Origin: Exophiala sp. HKRS030 | Lineage: Eukaryota; Ascomycota; Eurotiomycetes; Chaetothyriales; Herpotrichiellaceae | Direction: 5' to 3' | DNA: 64,000 nucleotides | NCBI GenBank assembly: GCA_023897205.1 | Contig: JAHWDD010000007.1 | Span: 1,736,001-1,800,000, forward strand | In this document: piece after piece, positions 1 through 11,616 of the stretch | Numbering within the stretch: the first letter of the stretch is position 1 | How the letters are laid out: every line of letters starts with the position of its first letter | The notes under the pieces: generated by a model | What the model saw: the letters and a program-made list of their open reading frames with translations, nothing else | Told to the model about the DNA's origin: nothing | Database searches by the model: none | Program-made: the position numbers and the translations under genes

Positions 1-121
1 GAGCAGTGGTCGACACCTCTCCAAGTTGCATGTCTACCTCCTTGGCCTCGATAGAGCCGGCGCAGCGAGCAGACATCTTCTCTGATAGAACAGACTCTGG
101 GTTGGAGGTGGCGGTCCCCAT
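1..121 (-). CDS. 5' end of an unidentified protein-coding gene (partial)
   Basis: An ATG at 121 opens a frame on the minus strand that runs without a stop to the window edge (40 codons), starting MGTATSNPESVL. The peptide is polar, with Ser, Glu and Lys, like the cytosolic N-terminus of many fungal proteins, including permeases. No domain is visible in so short a piece. The gene would be divergent from the M20 amidohydrolase that starts at 704. The function is unknown, and the call rests only on the open frame and a reasonable start. Confidence 0.4.
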   Translation of the reverse strand, partial: MGTATSNPESVLSEKMSARCAGSIEAKEVDMQLGEVSTTA

Positions 122-703
122 CTTGGATTCTTGAAATCTATCTCGGGGTGTGTGTCACTGAGAAGACGATGAACAGCTTGCTGTTTCGAACACCTGCGGG
201 TTCTCTTTCTCTCTTTCTCTCTCTCAAAGTGTCGACCAGGCGCCTCTTTAAATACATGCTGCAGCGGAATCTTTTGCTCTTTCGGAATACGTTCCCTTAT
301 CTGCAACTGATTCTGAGTTCCGCTTCTGTAGTGAATTCGATGCTGGGCTTGAGATTTGACTGATTACTTTGATTGGATCTGAGGATCTGTTCCAGGTTGA
401 GGTCGGCAATCTTGACAGGACTTTGGTGTTTGCCAGTGTCCTTTGGGTACGCGAGGGAGCCCTGCTAGTTGTTATCTCGGCAAATATTCGACGAGGATTG
501 GTTGTATCGGCAAATCGCTTCTCGCCACTCTCCACCCAAATTCCGCGATCGCTCTATCTGCGTTTAGCCGAAGCATACACTCGAGAGCCGAAGGAGTCTA
601 TACTATCTCGCCGTTCACGTATTTAAAGAACGAAGATATTCGATGACAAGTGTTCCGCCATGACTTTAACGACAAGGAATCAAGACATCCATATTTCTCC
701 AGG
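122..703. promoter_or_regulatory. Intergenic, probable bidirectional promoter
   Basis: This lies between the partial minus-strand gene and the M20 amidohydrolase. It contains a CT-rich run at about 199-226 (ctctttct repeats), which is common in fungal promoters and leaders. I see no convincing coding frame. Confidence 0.4.
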
Positions 704-2262
704 ATGATTGCCAAACTACCCCCCAACCAAGAGGTCAAGGAACGGGTGGATACCTTGATAACGAAACTAAACCAGGATCTCTGGCAGGTCAACCACAAAG
801 TACGTGCGACTCCACTGCTCACCAGCTGGTCTGATAAATCTTGGGGAACCTCCTGACACATCTCTGCGTAGATCTGGAGCAACCCTGAACTCGGCTTCAA
901 AGAGTACAAGGCTCATGACACGATCTGTGATTTCCTTGAAGCTCAAGGCTTCACCGTCACTCGTCATGCTCATGGGATCGAGACTGCCTTTGAGGCACGC
1001 AGTGGCTCTGGAGGTCGCCTGGTCAACTTCAACGCTGAGTACGATGCGTTGCCCAATATCGGTCACGCGTGCGGCCACAACCTGATCGCCACGAGCAGCC
1101 TGGCTGCTTTTCTCTCCCTCTCCTTCGCCCTCAGGGACTTTGGTATCCCTGGAAGGACGCAATTACTCGGGACTCCGGCAGAGGAGAGCGGTGGAGGCAA
1201 AGTTGAACTGCTCGACGCCGGAGCGTACAAGGACGTGGATGTCTCACTGATGGCGTAAGTTACAGACTGCGCGGCCTTTGGTCGACCACTCGCGATGTGG
1301 TTGGGATCATTCTAACTTCGGATACGCTTGTTGTAGTCACGGAGGACCCAGGAGAATGGGACCTCTGAAACCGTGTGATGGGATTGCCGGTGTCCGAATG
1401 GTGGCTCGAGAACAAATCTTCTGTGACTTTGAGGGTAAGAACGCCCACGCCGGCGGCAACCCCTGGGACGGAATCAACGCTCTGGATGCTTTTGTGGCTT
1501 CATACAACAACATCTCCATGCTTCGCCAGCAAACAAACGACACCGACCGTATCCACTCGGCCATTCTCGAGGCCCCCAAGGCGGCAAACATCATACCTGC
1601 CCAGATTCGAGCCATGTTCACCACAAGAAGTCAGACTTTGAAGTCATTAAAAGCCTTGACCGCCAGAGTCACCAAGTGTGTCGAGGCTGGCGCACTGGCA
1701 ACGGGCTGTACAGTCAAAATTACAAAGTATTTTATTTCTCCTTCCCCAATTCACCTTGACATACACCGTACCGATTTCGGAAGGGCCATGCTAACGAGTG
1801 GGGGTCAAATCAATAAAGGGAAAAGCACTATGCGGACATTGTCATCAACGACACCTTGTGCCAACGATATAAAGCTCATGGTGACGAGTACGGATTGGAG
1901 CTAGAGGCGACCAGCCCAGAGATCTTGACCGGATCGTCAGATATTGGTACGTCGGTTGAAAACACAGGCTACGGAAAAGTTATTGTGTAGCAGTATCTAA
2001 CTTCGTGACTCTGGTTCACACAGGTAACATCAGCTACGCCCTACCGACACTCCACTCCATGTTCGCCATACCTTGCCCCGAAGGAAGTTATCCTCATCAC
2101 CCCTCTTTTGCCAGTGCAGCCGGAGAGGAGGCGGCCCATGGACCGGCGTTGGTCGTGGGTAAGATCCTGGCGTTGTTGGGTTGGGATGCCATCACGGATG
2201 ACGGGTTTTATGAAAAGGTCAAGTCTGACTGGTTGAAGAGTGTTTCAGACACGCCAGCTTAG
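704..2262 (+). CDS. M20-family metal-dependent amidohydrolase/peptidase
   Basis: Five exons (704-799, 872-1254, 1337-1726, 1819-1946, 2024-2262) join in frame to a 411-residue protein. It resembles the PM20D2/aminobenzoyl-glutamate-hydrolase branch of peptidase family M20, which cleaves amide bonds with two metal ions. The metal site is visible as HACGHN near residue 120, with the TPAEESGGGK segment supplying the catalytic Glu pair and an AHGG motif after intron 2. The dimerisation insert follows (FEGKNAHAGGNPWDG). The TSSDIGN and HHPSF motifs near the C-terminus are the usual late metal and substrate ligands. The start is the first ATG in the frame; nothing upstream in frame is an ATG. No signal peptide is seen, so it is probably cytosolic. 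The natural substrate cannot be read from sequence. Confidence 0.9.
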
Positions 2263-2625
2263 ACTGGACACAACGAGGCACAAAGTTGCTGTATTGTAGT
2301 TTGCCAAAGAATGAAGTTGTTCTTCTCTTCTTACTGTAGGAAAACGGGATTTCCATGCTTGCTTCGTGATGCTTGCGTGTTCCTCGTTCTAGGTTCCCCG
2401 TTGTCCTTTCTTGATATTAACATCATGCTGTACAGTGAAAGTGGAAGGAAGGAGAATTTTTTCATGTGATGGTTATACATGACTGTTTAGATATTACACC
2501 CCCGTGGAGAACCATGTGATGATAGCTAAATGAACATTATTTTCCAACGGGCGCCGCGCCGTCCACAAGAGGGCCAATCGCAGTTTGCAAATCAAAATCA
2601 AAGCCAACCCAAGCAAGAAGTCTCT
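2263..2625. other. Intergenic between convergent genes
   Basis: This is the 3' flank of the M20 gene and of the DUF2235 gene on the opposite strand. I see no gene. It would hold both polyadenylation regions. Confidence 0.4.
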
Positions 2626-4389
2626 TCACGTCGTTTCGCTCCTCCTACCAGGCTGATTGAGTTTTGTATGCACGCTCAATCCGTTCAAACCACCGGCCGT
2701 CCCAGGTGTCCCGGCACGTTGATGTACGGGATAGGTCTGAGCCCGATCGACGCTCGCACCTTCTGCCCCGATATTGTCAAAATCTCTCTGGATATCGGGC
2801 CATAGTTGAAGGATCTGGCGTTCAAAGGCACCCAAAGGCTCTTCGCGCAACTCGAGCGTATCCTTTTTGTCATGGTCGTCGAGAACTTTCACTCTCGCCC
2901 GTTTCTTGTCCTTTCCACCACTCTCGAGAACTTCCGGGAACACTGCCTTTTTGTACACGACACCCGTCATCTTGCCCACCTGCCCTGGGGCGTTGAGGGC
3001 GATGGGCGTGTCCGGGTTCGTCTCGGTACCGTGGAGCATCCAACCCTTGAGGGCTGGCGGGTCGTACGTGCCCTTGTCGTCATACCCAAAACCGTGCTTG
3101 CCGCGGCGGATGCGCACGCTGGCGTGGATGGTCTCGTTGGTCCTATGAAGTCTGGGCCGTTTGGTGTTTTCGTCGTTCAGTAAACCACCAAACAACCTGC
3201 CGCCGATCTTGCGAAACATCCAGATGAGCGTACCGTGCTGTTGGGAAGGGAGTTCGGCCTCGCGGTACTCCCCCGGCGTGCGGATGCGCGAACCCCCCAA
3301 GCGGAAAAATGCCGTCATGCTGTTGTGAATCTTGCCCATGCCCCAGGGTCGGCCGGGGTGCGGCGCGGTGTTTTCTACGCGTTTCGGCAACCCTTCGTGA
3401 GTAAAGGTCAGATGGCCTCGTGGGATGCCTATCCCCGGGTGCTGCTGCGGCTCGATCAGCGCAAAGACGTAGGCATGGTCGACGGTCAGGATCGGGTCGA
3501 GCTGCGACACCATCCACGCCAGCGTGAGGTTGGCCAGAGCCGTGTCGTCGTAGCTCCCGCCTATGTCGCTGTGCACTCCCGGGAACCAGGTCTGTTTGAG
3601 GACTTTGAGCTCGTTGGGCTCGACACTCGGCCAGTCCCAGATGGTCGGGGAGTAGGCGCGGCGGTGCTCGTCGAGAGCCAGCGCCTGGAACGCGTACTCG
3701 ATGTTGGACTCGACTCGCGTGTCGACGAAGGCAAAGTCACGGCTAGGAGGTTGCGGGAGGAGACCTATCATGGGAATGCCCAAGCCACCGACCGTGTCCC
3801 AGACGGCGACGCACTTGATCTTGATGTTTGGCCTCGTGAGGTTTTTGTCTATCAACTGCCGTTGGTAGTGCGGATCGGTGACGGGCGGCTTGTGCCCGGA
3901 AAATGGGACGTTGGGCCACTTGGTCACAAAGTCCTTTTTCTGCTGAAACTCCCAATCCTCAAACACCTGGACAAAATACTCCAGGCCTTTGGACGTCAGC
4001 AGTCCGACGGCGTTGATCAAGCTCGAGATCGACCGGGCCGTGAAGGCTCCACGCGAGAAGCCAATTATAAAGATCTCGTCCCCTTCGTTGTAGTTCAGGG
4101 CGACGAAGCTGTAAGCTTCTCGGATGTGTTCGGCCAGCCCTTCACCCGTGGCACCGCCGACATACCTGTTGTAGAGTGAATTGTCCCCCGTGCCCACGCC
4201 GTTTTGATAAAAGACGACCTGGTGGATGGCCTGTGGTGGATCGACGGTCTTGTCGAATCCCACTGGTGGAATGGCGCGGGCGATTCGAGTGACGTTGCTC
4301 GGCGTTTGATAATCACCGTCGCTGTCCATCCATGTTCCATCGCAGCATATGACGATGCGCTTTCTAGTAGACCCGTTGGTGGTGGCCAT
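2626..4389 (-). CDS. DUF2235 (Tle1-like) alpha/beta hydrolase domain protein
   Basis: An uninterrupted frame encodes 587 residues from the ATG at 4389; the frame extends 8 codons further upstream but without an ATG. The N-terminal domain is DUF2235, the alpha/beta-hydrolase fold shared with bacterial type VI phospholipase effectors and common in fungi. It shows CCDGTWM near the start and the nucleophile elbow GFSRGAF near residue 110. Further family features are AVWDTVGGLG, ALDEHRR and WFPGVHSDIGG, the last carrying the usual acid and its surroundings. No signal peptide or membrane segment is obvious. Fungal members are generally uncharacterised, so a lipase or esterase activity is inferred from the fold only. 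The C-terminal 150 residues are charged and poorly conserved. Confidence 0.9.
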   Translation of the reverse strand: MATTNGSTRKRIVICCDGTWMDSDGDYQTPSNVTRIARAIPPVGFDKTVDPPQAIHQVVFYQNGVGTGDNSLYNRYVGGATGEGLAEHIREAYSFVALNYNEGDEIFIIGFSRGAFTARSISSLINAVGLLTSKGLEYFVQVFEDWEFQQKKDFVTKWPNVPFSGHKPPVTDPHYQRQLIDKNLTRPNIKIKCVAVWDTVGGLGIPMIGLLPQPPSRDFAFVDTRVESNIEYAFQALALDEHRRAYSPTIWDWPSVEPNELKVLKQTWFPGVHSDIGGSYDDTALANLTLAWMVSQLDPILTVDHAYVFALIEPQQHPGIGIPRGHLTFTHEGLPKRVENTAPHPGRPWGMGKIHNSMTAFFRLGGSRIRTPGEYREAELPSQQHGTLIWMFRKIGGRLFGGLLNDENTKRPRLHRTNETIHASVRIRRGKHGFGYDDKGTYDPPALKGWMLHGTETNPDTPIALNAPGQVGKMTGVVYKKAVFPEVLESGGKDKKRARVKVLDDHDKKDTLELREEPLGAFERQILQLWPDIQRDFDNIGAEGASVDRAQTYPVHQRAGTPGTAGGLNGLSVHTKLNQPGRRSETT

Positions 4390-5856
4390 GTTGAGGAGGA
4401 CGATGAATGGCACTTTTTCGGTAGGAGGTAGATGTGAAAAGAAGACGCTGTCTATAATACCACGGCGTGCTCTAAGGGGTCAGAGGCGTTGATATATCGT
4501 GTCAACCGGGCAGGCGAAGAGAGAGAGAGACAGAGACGAGTTCGCTTAATAGTGTGTCGCACTCGCACACACACACACACACACAACTCAACACATGCTC
4601 GGAGAGCCACATTCATGAACCCTCTCCTCTAGGTGTCACTGTTAGACCCTTGTTGAAGGCATGATGAGTAGTATGAGGAGGCTTGTGCCACATTCAAAAG
4701 TTGGCCTGGTAGCTCAGCTGACGCCCACTTACGCAGCCCTTATTTACTCCGTTGGAGTGATCTTTTTTTGTACGAGCTCTTTGCATGCATGCCTGACAAG
4801 GAGGGGGCCAGAACTCTCAGCTTATGCCCTGTCTAGATATTATAACCAATGGTTTCTCAAGGACCAAGACGCCATCAGCCTCCCCGGAAATGTAAGCGAG
4901 TGAGAGTTGTGTCAACTTGGACAGTACCTCTGTATTGATGTGGTGTCTGGTTGGTCTTGATCTCATTGGCGCACACCCTCTCAGAGTGTGAGATGACATC
5001 TGAGGCCACCAGCATCAAAAGAGGGGGGATTCTCTCAGCCGCATGAGCCCATGGGATCTGTGCGAGAAAACCCGAGCAACTCAGCATGGTCAAATCATTG
5101 AAACGGGGATGTGGTACTGCCACATCATGCTGGCCACAAAGCACAAACACTAGATGAGTCATGTGAGGCCAGATATGATCTGTTAAGTTGAGATTGGGAT
5201 CAGCTCATGCATGTAGTCCGTAGGGTAGATGTCCTCATTGCATCGTCTGTGTGTCTTGCGAGGTTCGAAAACCTCGAAATCTCTCTGGTATTGATTTGGT
5301 ATCTGTCTGTCTGCTGGTAATGCGTACTCAAGTGATTTGTGAATATTATGTACATATGCAGCAGATTCGTGCCTGCTTGCCCCGTAGTAATCTTCGAAAC
5401 TAGAATTCTTGTCTTCTGTAGCGCCTCGACTCTCCGTAATCCTTTCCACCCGTCGACCGCAACCATTCAATCGACACTCTTGTAGGATCAAGCTGTATAT
5501 TCCACATCGCATGCCTCTCTGGGGCTCGATCGTACCATTCGAACGAAGTCCAATCTGCTGTTGCACGGTGCTCTGATGCATAATGTGCTGTATGCAGGTT
5601 AGTATCTTCAGTAACTACGGGACTTCACTTGGATCGTTGTCAGCTCTTTTTGGCTGCAACATTTTCTTTGTTTTTTTGTCCTTTTGTCTTTTCACCTTTT
5701 TTTGGTGTTTCATAACGATTGACATCTGAGGAGCAACGATGCTCGAAATCAACGAGAACGGTCGCGTCGCGAACCCACATCAGGTCATCTTGTGAGGCAA
5801 TTTTGAAGGATGCCACAATGTGGCAATGGTGCTACTGGTCAGCTTATCTCTTTTTT
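4390..5856. other. Intergenic with a (CA)n microsatellite
   Basis: This is about 1.5 kb between the start of the DUF2235 gene and the 3' end of the poly(A) polymerase gene. It holds a GA-rich run at about 4517-4540 and a (CA)10 tract at 4566-4585, which are probably part of the DUF2235 promoter or leader. Short frames (for example 4661-4903 and 5183-5581 minus) show no recognisable protein. Confidence 0.5.
4566..4585. repeat. (CA)10 dinucleotide repeat
   Basis: There are ten uninterrupted CA units about 180 bp upstream of the DUF2235 gene's ATG. It is a simple microsatellite. Confidence 0.9.
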
Positions 5857-7845
5857 TCAAGCCGGGGCTGCAGTAGGTGTTGGAGTGGGAGTAGGAGCAG
5901 GTGTAGGTGTCATCAATTTCTGCCGCTTTGCGGTATCACCGTTGGTTTCAGTGGCCTGGTTGAATACGTCAGTATAGAAGCCAAGGAAAACCTGGATTGA
6001 CGGAAGTTACCTCGACTTCGTTGATACTTCGCCGAACACCTGACTTAGCATCCGCCTTGACCGGCTTTGCAATCTTCTTGACAGGTTTGCTGGGTTTGAC
6101 TTCGCCAGCTTTAGCATCGAAAACGTCATCGGGCAAGTCCCAACTATTGCAGTCAGTACCTGGAACAACATTTGAAGGAGACATGAATGCTCTTACCACT
6201 TAATCGACGCGAGGGTGAGGAAATGCAAGTCTCGTTTGAAGCTTGCCCAGCCCTCGCAGATATCCTTGAAATTCTGGAAAGATGGCGCGATATTGAGGCT
6301 TCCTTTGGCAGTCGTGTCGATGCCGATGTAGAAAGTGTATGTATATACGGTGTGAGCGCCTTGTTCTGTTTCTGGCTGGGCACCATCGGCAGCTGGGACA
6401 GCAGCTCCATCACCGTTACTGGTGACCAGTTCTGGGTCGGTGGTTTCGACAGTTTTGGTGTCTTCGAACTTGTATTTCATGCTACCCTTCTGGACTTCTC
6501 GAATTTGAGTTTCGTCTGAACATTTGTGGACCCTCTTGAAACCCTTTGTGAACGGACGAGCCAGAGTGATGTCTGGAATGCCCTCCAATAGCATTACAAA
6601 AATACGGACTTTGGACTCAACCAAACCTGCCCACTGTTTGGCCGAGTCTGCGTTAAGCGTGCTCGCAGTGACTCCCAAGTAGTACTTGTGATCAGCAGTG
6701 AAGAAAGAGTGCTTTTTGAAAAGATCACCCCAACGTGCTTTGCCAGCAAAGATGTTGTTTGTGATCTGGCTCCCTCTTTCCAATTCACGCAGGATGACAG
6801 CTTTGCCAGACTTGGAGATGTTGTATGTAGCCGACATGCTCGGGAAAGCAGGGGTAATTATAGGCATTAACATCTTCTTGTCACCTCTGTAAAGCGCCGG
6901 ATTCCACACCTTGAACTCATTGGCCTGCGAGGGCTTTGGTTGTTCGATGTCTTTCAACATGACCGGTGTTGGCCAATCCCAGCACTTCATGACGAAGAAG
7001 AATTTGTCCACGAGCGTGGCACCAACTGCATGTGGATACAACTGGCATACTCTTGCAACTAGCATTGCCCATGCCACGCCACCAGGATAACCAACAATAT
7101 TGGCGTATACAGCTCTTCGTTGCGCCCAAAGTTTGATGGCTCTCAAAGCGGTTCGGAAGGTCTTCTGTTCGGGCACCAAACTCAAGATCTCATCTGTCAC
7201 ACGTGGTCCTGTGACTGCTCGGATAGTTGCTTGATCCAACCCGGTAAGCAAGTTGTTATCGTTCAAAGTCAGGTTCTTCGGAATAGTCTGGAGACTAGCG
7301 ATCGAGGCAAAGATCAGGTCGATTTCGATATCGTTCAAGACCAGCTTGATGATGGGGACATAGGAATCTGGCACAGGTGTGAGCGACGAGATATCACTTT
7401 CGCCAGTCATTCGTTTGAGCACGGTTGGGAAGTATTCGAAAAAGTCTTCGCGAGTGACATGTCTTGGAGCCACAGCCAAAGTATCAATATCAGATCCTAT
7501 CATGTGTCAGCGCTTTGATCGATCCCTAGGTATGAATTCAAACACACCAGGTCCAAATACTCCCAAACGATAACTTCCGTAAGGAAATATCTTGCCACCG
7601 AACTGCTCGATTTGCGAAGGGGGCATCCTCCGCCGGCGACTCACTTCTCTCACGAATTCTTGAGTAACTCTATTGAGCAATCCGAGCGTAGCCATCCTCT
7701 TCTGAGTTGCTTCGAGGGGTTCATAGTTGTTTTCTTTCTTCAGTTCTTCGATCAAATCGGCCGTCTTTTCCGTGTCAATAGACTCGGGAAGCGCGGTTGA
7801 CATGGGAGGAGTGATGCCCCATTGTTTAGACGGAGGAGCAGCCAT
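5857..7845 (-). CDS. PAP1: Poly(A) polymerase (nuclear, mRNA 3' end)
   Basis: Four exons (7548-7845, 6197-7496, 6011-6143, 5857-5955, read on the minus strand) encode 609 residues. The protein adds poly(A) tails to pre-mRNA 3' ends as part of the cleavage-polyadenylation complex. It begins KQWGITPP, the typical Pap1 N-terminus. The nucleotidyltransferase signature FGSYRLG-type region (FPYGSYRLGVFGPG, then SDIDTL) is split by intron 1, whose splicing restores GPGSDID. The three metal-binding aspartates are in SDID and in IEIDLIF. The central (VGYPGGVAWAMLVARVCQLYP) and RNA-binding (YYLGVTAS) domains follow. The C-terminal tail carries a KPSKPVKK basic patch and a short TP/AP-rich repeat. The last intron donor is standard; the ends match fungal Pap1 lengths. 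Confidence 0.95.
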
Positions 7846-9199
7846 GATAGCGGAGGAAGTCGAAGCAAGTATCTAATCCAGGATCGATCGTTGGTTGTTT
7901 GTGATGATTGTTTCGATGACAGGCAACAGTGGAAGGACAGGTGGGAGAAAGAGAAGGACAAGAATTAATATTGAAAGAGGGCACAAAAAGGGTGTTGAAT
8001 GGAAAACATCATCGTCCCCAAACTCCAAAGGAAAAGATGATGGCGAAATATGCAGGTCGAGATGATGAGGTGGAAGTGAAGGTAAAGGTGAAGATGGTGC
8101 TGATGTGAAGACCCTGCGAAGACACAGCGCAGTTTGACACAACAATGCAGCGGCGCAGAGGGCGACGAGTCTGAGTAGTGGCCAGCGCTAGTGAAGGCGG
8201 ATAACTGGATACTTGCCCTTGCTGTGTGCCCCCACCCAGCAGTACAATAGGCCCCAGTTCAAGTATCGTAGGCAGCACCGTAGGCTTATTGAGCCACTAA
8301 ACTCCCACCCTCAGGCGCCTGTATCCATCTTGTCCAGTCTTCACTCGGGTACTGTATTTGTTCTGTTACCATAGTATGGCATTTGACATTTGGCGCATCC
8401 CCCAGATCAACCTTGGTAAGATTGTCCTCTACATACACATGTCAATAGCGGCACTAAATACATAGGCAATTAGCTGTGACAATAGTATGTCCATTGAATC
8501 TGCTATCAACAATGACTTCTCTTCACCTCTCTGCCATCGTTGTTTCGCCTACACCCGTGCATTCCGAAATGAAAAAACGAATTTCTCGTTTCATACCAAA
8601 CCCTGGACCTCGCGAGTCAACAGTCCCAGTACGGAGTACATAGGACCCTCGATCGAACAGAGATCCCTCGAGATGCGCAATATCTGCGATGCACTTCGGC
8701 TGCTGGGGTTGTGTGCCCTTTTTAACTGTTTTCAGGTTGGGCAACACGTTCTCTATCCCTGTACTTGTTGCTTGGGTTCAGGGATCTTACCCAGGGCAAT
8801 CTCGTTGAATCTCCCCGGGGGCTGCTATGCGTCGTGTTGCAACGTTCGCTTCTCTTTGGTGGCCGCACGAGACAAGCCGGTAGACTTTCGCCTAGAAAAT
8901 TTTGACCTAAAGACTGGATCCCGGATCGTGCGCCTCCGTCTCTCTTCGAATGAGAAAAGTGCATCCCGTGCCGTCTCAATTCTGCCATTGCTCCTTGGCC
9001 ATTTTTGGTCAAAGGCGAAGCTATTATTAACAAGCAATTAGGGGGCACCAGGGGCGCGGTGGATTCGTCGCTCGGGCCTGTATTCGCGAAAGAAATAATA
9101 TGTAGTGATGGACGATCCATTGAAATATACCTGTCGCATGCTACACTCTACCCTCACCTAGTGCTGAATATTGTGAGGAAGGTCGTGACAGACCAAACG
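7846..9199. promoter_or_regulatory. Divergent promoter region, PAP1 / GT34-like gene
   Basis: This is a 1.35-kb gap between divergently transcribed genes. One exact copy of the 9-mer TACGGAGTA lies at 8630-8638. A frame at 8487-9041 is open but has no recognisable protein features, so I treat it as non-coding. Confidence 0.45.
8630..8638. repeat. TACGGAGTA dispersed 9-mer motif
   Basis: This is one of six exact copies (both orientations counted) of this 9-mer in the window, all between genes; see also 17472, 34252, 34696, 43408 and 43940. Confidence 0.7.
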
Positions 9200-10637
9200 A
9201 TGACCACAGGACACAATGCCTCCTTTCGTGGGCGTCATCGCCTTGGACGGGTCGTCCTCCTCGCCACGGCCCTTATCATGCTGATATTGTACGCGACCAA
9301 CTCAAGATGGGAACACGAGCAGCAACCCCATCCTATCGAACCTGGAGTCCTCGAGACTCCTATCATCGATGATCCTGCCACAGTGATCGCCAAACAGGCC
9401 AACCCCACCAAGGATCAGGTTGCACCTCATACCATGGCAGCCAACCCTGAAGACTCCCCACCGACCGAGGCGCCACGAGCACCAACTGCAAAATCATTGA
9501 CAGAGCATGATAAAGAAATCAGCCCGAGTGGGGAGGGAAATCTCTATTCCAAGATCGGAAAGTTGACCATGCTGTACTACAACGAAGTGTCTAAGGATAC
9601 CATCTGGTATGAGAAGGCTCTCTCTGGGCACAAAGAACACAACATGCGGTTCGGGTACAAACACTTCGTCTTGCGTCACGAAATCGTGCCCGATATCTGG
9701 TCGAAGCAGGCTTTCATCCTCTCGATCCTGCTGCAAGAGTTGGCAAAACCCATGGGTGACCGTCTGGAATGGCTCTTTTGGCACGATGCTGACCTGGTCT
9801 TAATGAATTCCAACATCCCACTCGAGCTCTTCGTGCCGCCGGTCGAATTTTCTCACATTCATCACGTCGTGGCGAATGATCTGAACGGTCTGAATGCTGG
9901 AGTCTTCTTCCTGCGTGTCCACGAGTGGTCCATGTGGTATTTGTCGGCGGTCATGTCGTACACCAACTATCATCCCGAGCGACCCTTGCGATATTCGGAA
10001 CAGACAGCTATGGAGTGGCTGATTCAAGAAGTGAGTATCCTGCTGACTGCACGTTGTCGAGTGTAAATTAATCTTGGTACAGGAGAAGTGGGGGCGGAAC
10101 ACCACACACGTTCCACAACGTTGGTTCAATGCGTACCAAAACTTTGGCATTGATGACACGGTCCCTCCTGAGTGGGAATGGAGACACGGCTATTTTGAAC
10201 CTGGAGATCTGCTGATTCACCTTCCTGGCACCAGCGAGGCCCGGCCAGACATCATCAGGGGATGGCTCAGCCGCGTTCGGGATCAGAATGCGCGGTATGA
10301 AATACCTCTCGCCGACACGACACACGTCAAAAATATCACTGAATTCTGGAATAACGACGCTCGCCACGATAAGAAGAATCAAGACACGTACTGGCGTCGA
10401 TGGCATATCTTGATTAGGGTTGGGACCGAACAAGATGATCAGCAAAGAGAGGCTGTCGCTGAAGCCGAAAGGCTTGCGGATAAAGCTGGACTGAGCCCTG
10501 AAAAGAAGGAGCAGAAAGTTGATGAAGTCAAGGAAAAATTCAGGATTCAGAAGATCGCAGCACTGCGACGAGCAGAACAGGATAAATTGAAGGAGGAAGG
10601 TCTGTTGCAGGAGCAAGCTCCAACGACGGAAAGATGA
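9200..10637 (+). CDS. GT34-like glycosyltransferase (GMA12/MNN10 family), type II membrane protein
   Basis: Two exons (9200-10030 and 10083-10637) encode 461 residues. Family members transfer galactose or mannose onto glycans in the Golgi. The N-terminus has a short basic tail and a single hydrophobic segment (VVLLATALIMLILYA, about residues 16-31). A Pro/Thr-rich stem follows, as in Golgi type II enzymes. The catalytic domain starts near residue 115 (KLTMLYYNEVS). It includes a metal-binding DxD as FWHDADLVLMN and the downstream LNAGVFFLR motif. The C-terminal 60 residues are a charged, probably coiled-coil tail, which is an extension beyond the domain. The ATG at 9200 is chosen because the upstream frame lacks an ATG before it. 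The exact sugar specificity cannot be read. Confidence 0.85.
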
Positions 10638-11616
10638 AATCCCAAACTGTTCTTACTGAGACGAAAGGCTGCAATCGCAGGGCATTGGTATGTCACCAGT
10701 CATTCATTGGCCACCACCGGTCCTCCCTTTGCTTCTCGACTACGGAGGACCAGTGGACGGCGAGGAAGCAAAGTCGCCATGCAGATGGCCAAATACGAGT
10801 GAGCCGGTGGGCAGCAAAGCAGAGAAGGGGACACCTCGTGCGATGATCTTTTCGACACGACTTATCAATTTGCCTCGAAGCAGAATATTCCACGCCGCCT
10901 ACGAGTCGCTCTCGTACACGTGTGGAAAAGAGACACTGAAGATCTGTGAAGATCCTCAGACATGCAGGGTCTGCGGCCGCTGGCTGGAAGGGGCATGGCG
11001 TGACAGGGAGTCGGTCCCTGTTGTCCCCTGGACGGGGCGATTAGGCTCATTAGGGCTCAGATGTGGCTGGATCGGTGAAATTTTCCGGGCGCTCACTGGT
11101 CCCTGGCATCTGGATTCTGGATCTTTGGGGCTTACGATTATGCCCCTCATCTGCGCTGTCTGCCCTATTATCCAGGGAGCAATCGCCAGCTGCGCCAGTC
11201 ACACGCATTGCGGGCCAACAACAATGCGGTCTAGACCACCTCAAGGCAAGTGGTGTATCAATTAGTACAGGACTTGTAAGGCTTAGGATATTGTACAATA
11301 GCCATGTATCCGAGGACCCTGTCTGCATTATTGTGCAGTCGGTACTGTACGTATGTTTGGACGTTCCGCGCGGGCCTGGCCATTGCGCATTGCACATCAA
11401 ATCAATGTAGACTTTGCATCCACTCACTCCACCACGCAGCAAGTGTACAACTCCTCTGCTTGCTTCTGGTAATACACGAGACTTCTCTTCTTCAGTAACC
11501 ACTTTTTCGCATTCTAGGTATGATCCCGTTATTGATTGTTCCTGCGCCGGTAACGCAGAATCTGTCATCCCTCGTCCTCCGCTCTCGAGCATCTACAGCG
11601 TAGGACACCGTCAGCC
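10638..11616. promoter_or_regulatory. Intergenic, upstream of the histidine kinase
   Basis: This is about 980 bp between two plus-strand genes. An open frame covers 10690-11265, but its peptide shows no domain and an irregular composition. I see nothing else that can be supported beyond the likely promoter of the kinase gene. Confidence 0.4.

Noticed and set aside
8487..9041. 184-residue open frame upstream of the GT34-like gene
   Set aside because: Peptide composition is irregular with no domain, and the region is the divergent promoter of two genes; a shadow frame overlaps it on the other strand.
10690..11265. 191-residue open frame before the histidine kinase
   Set aside because: No recognisable motif, many Cys and Trp in unlikely order, and no splice support.
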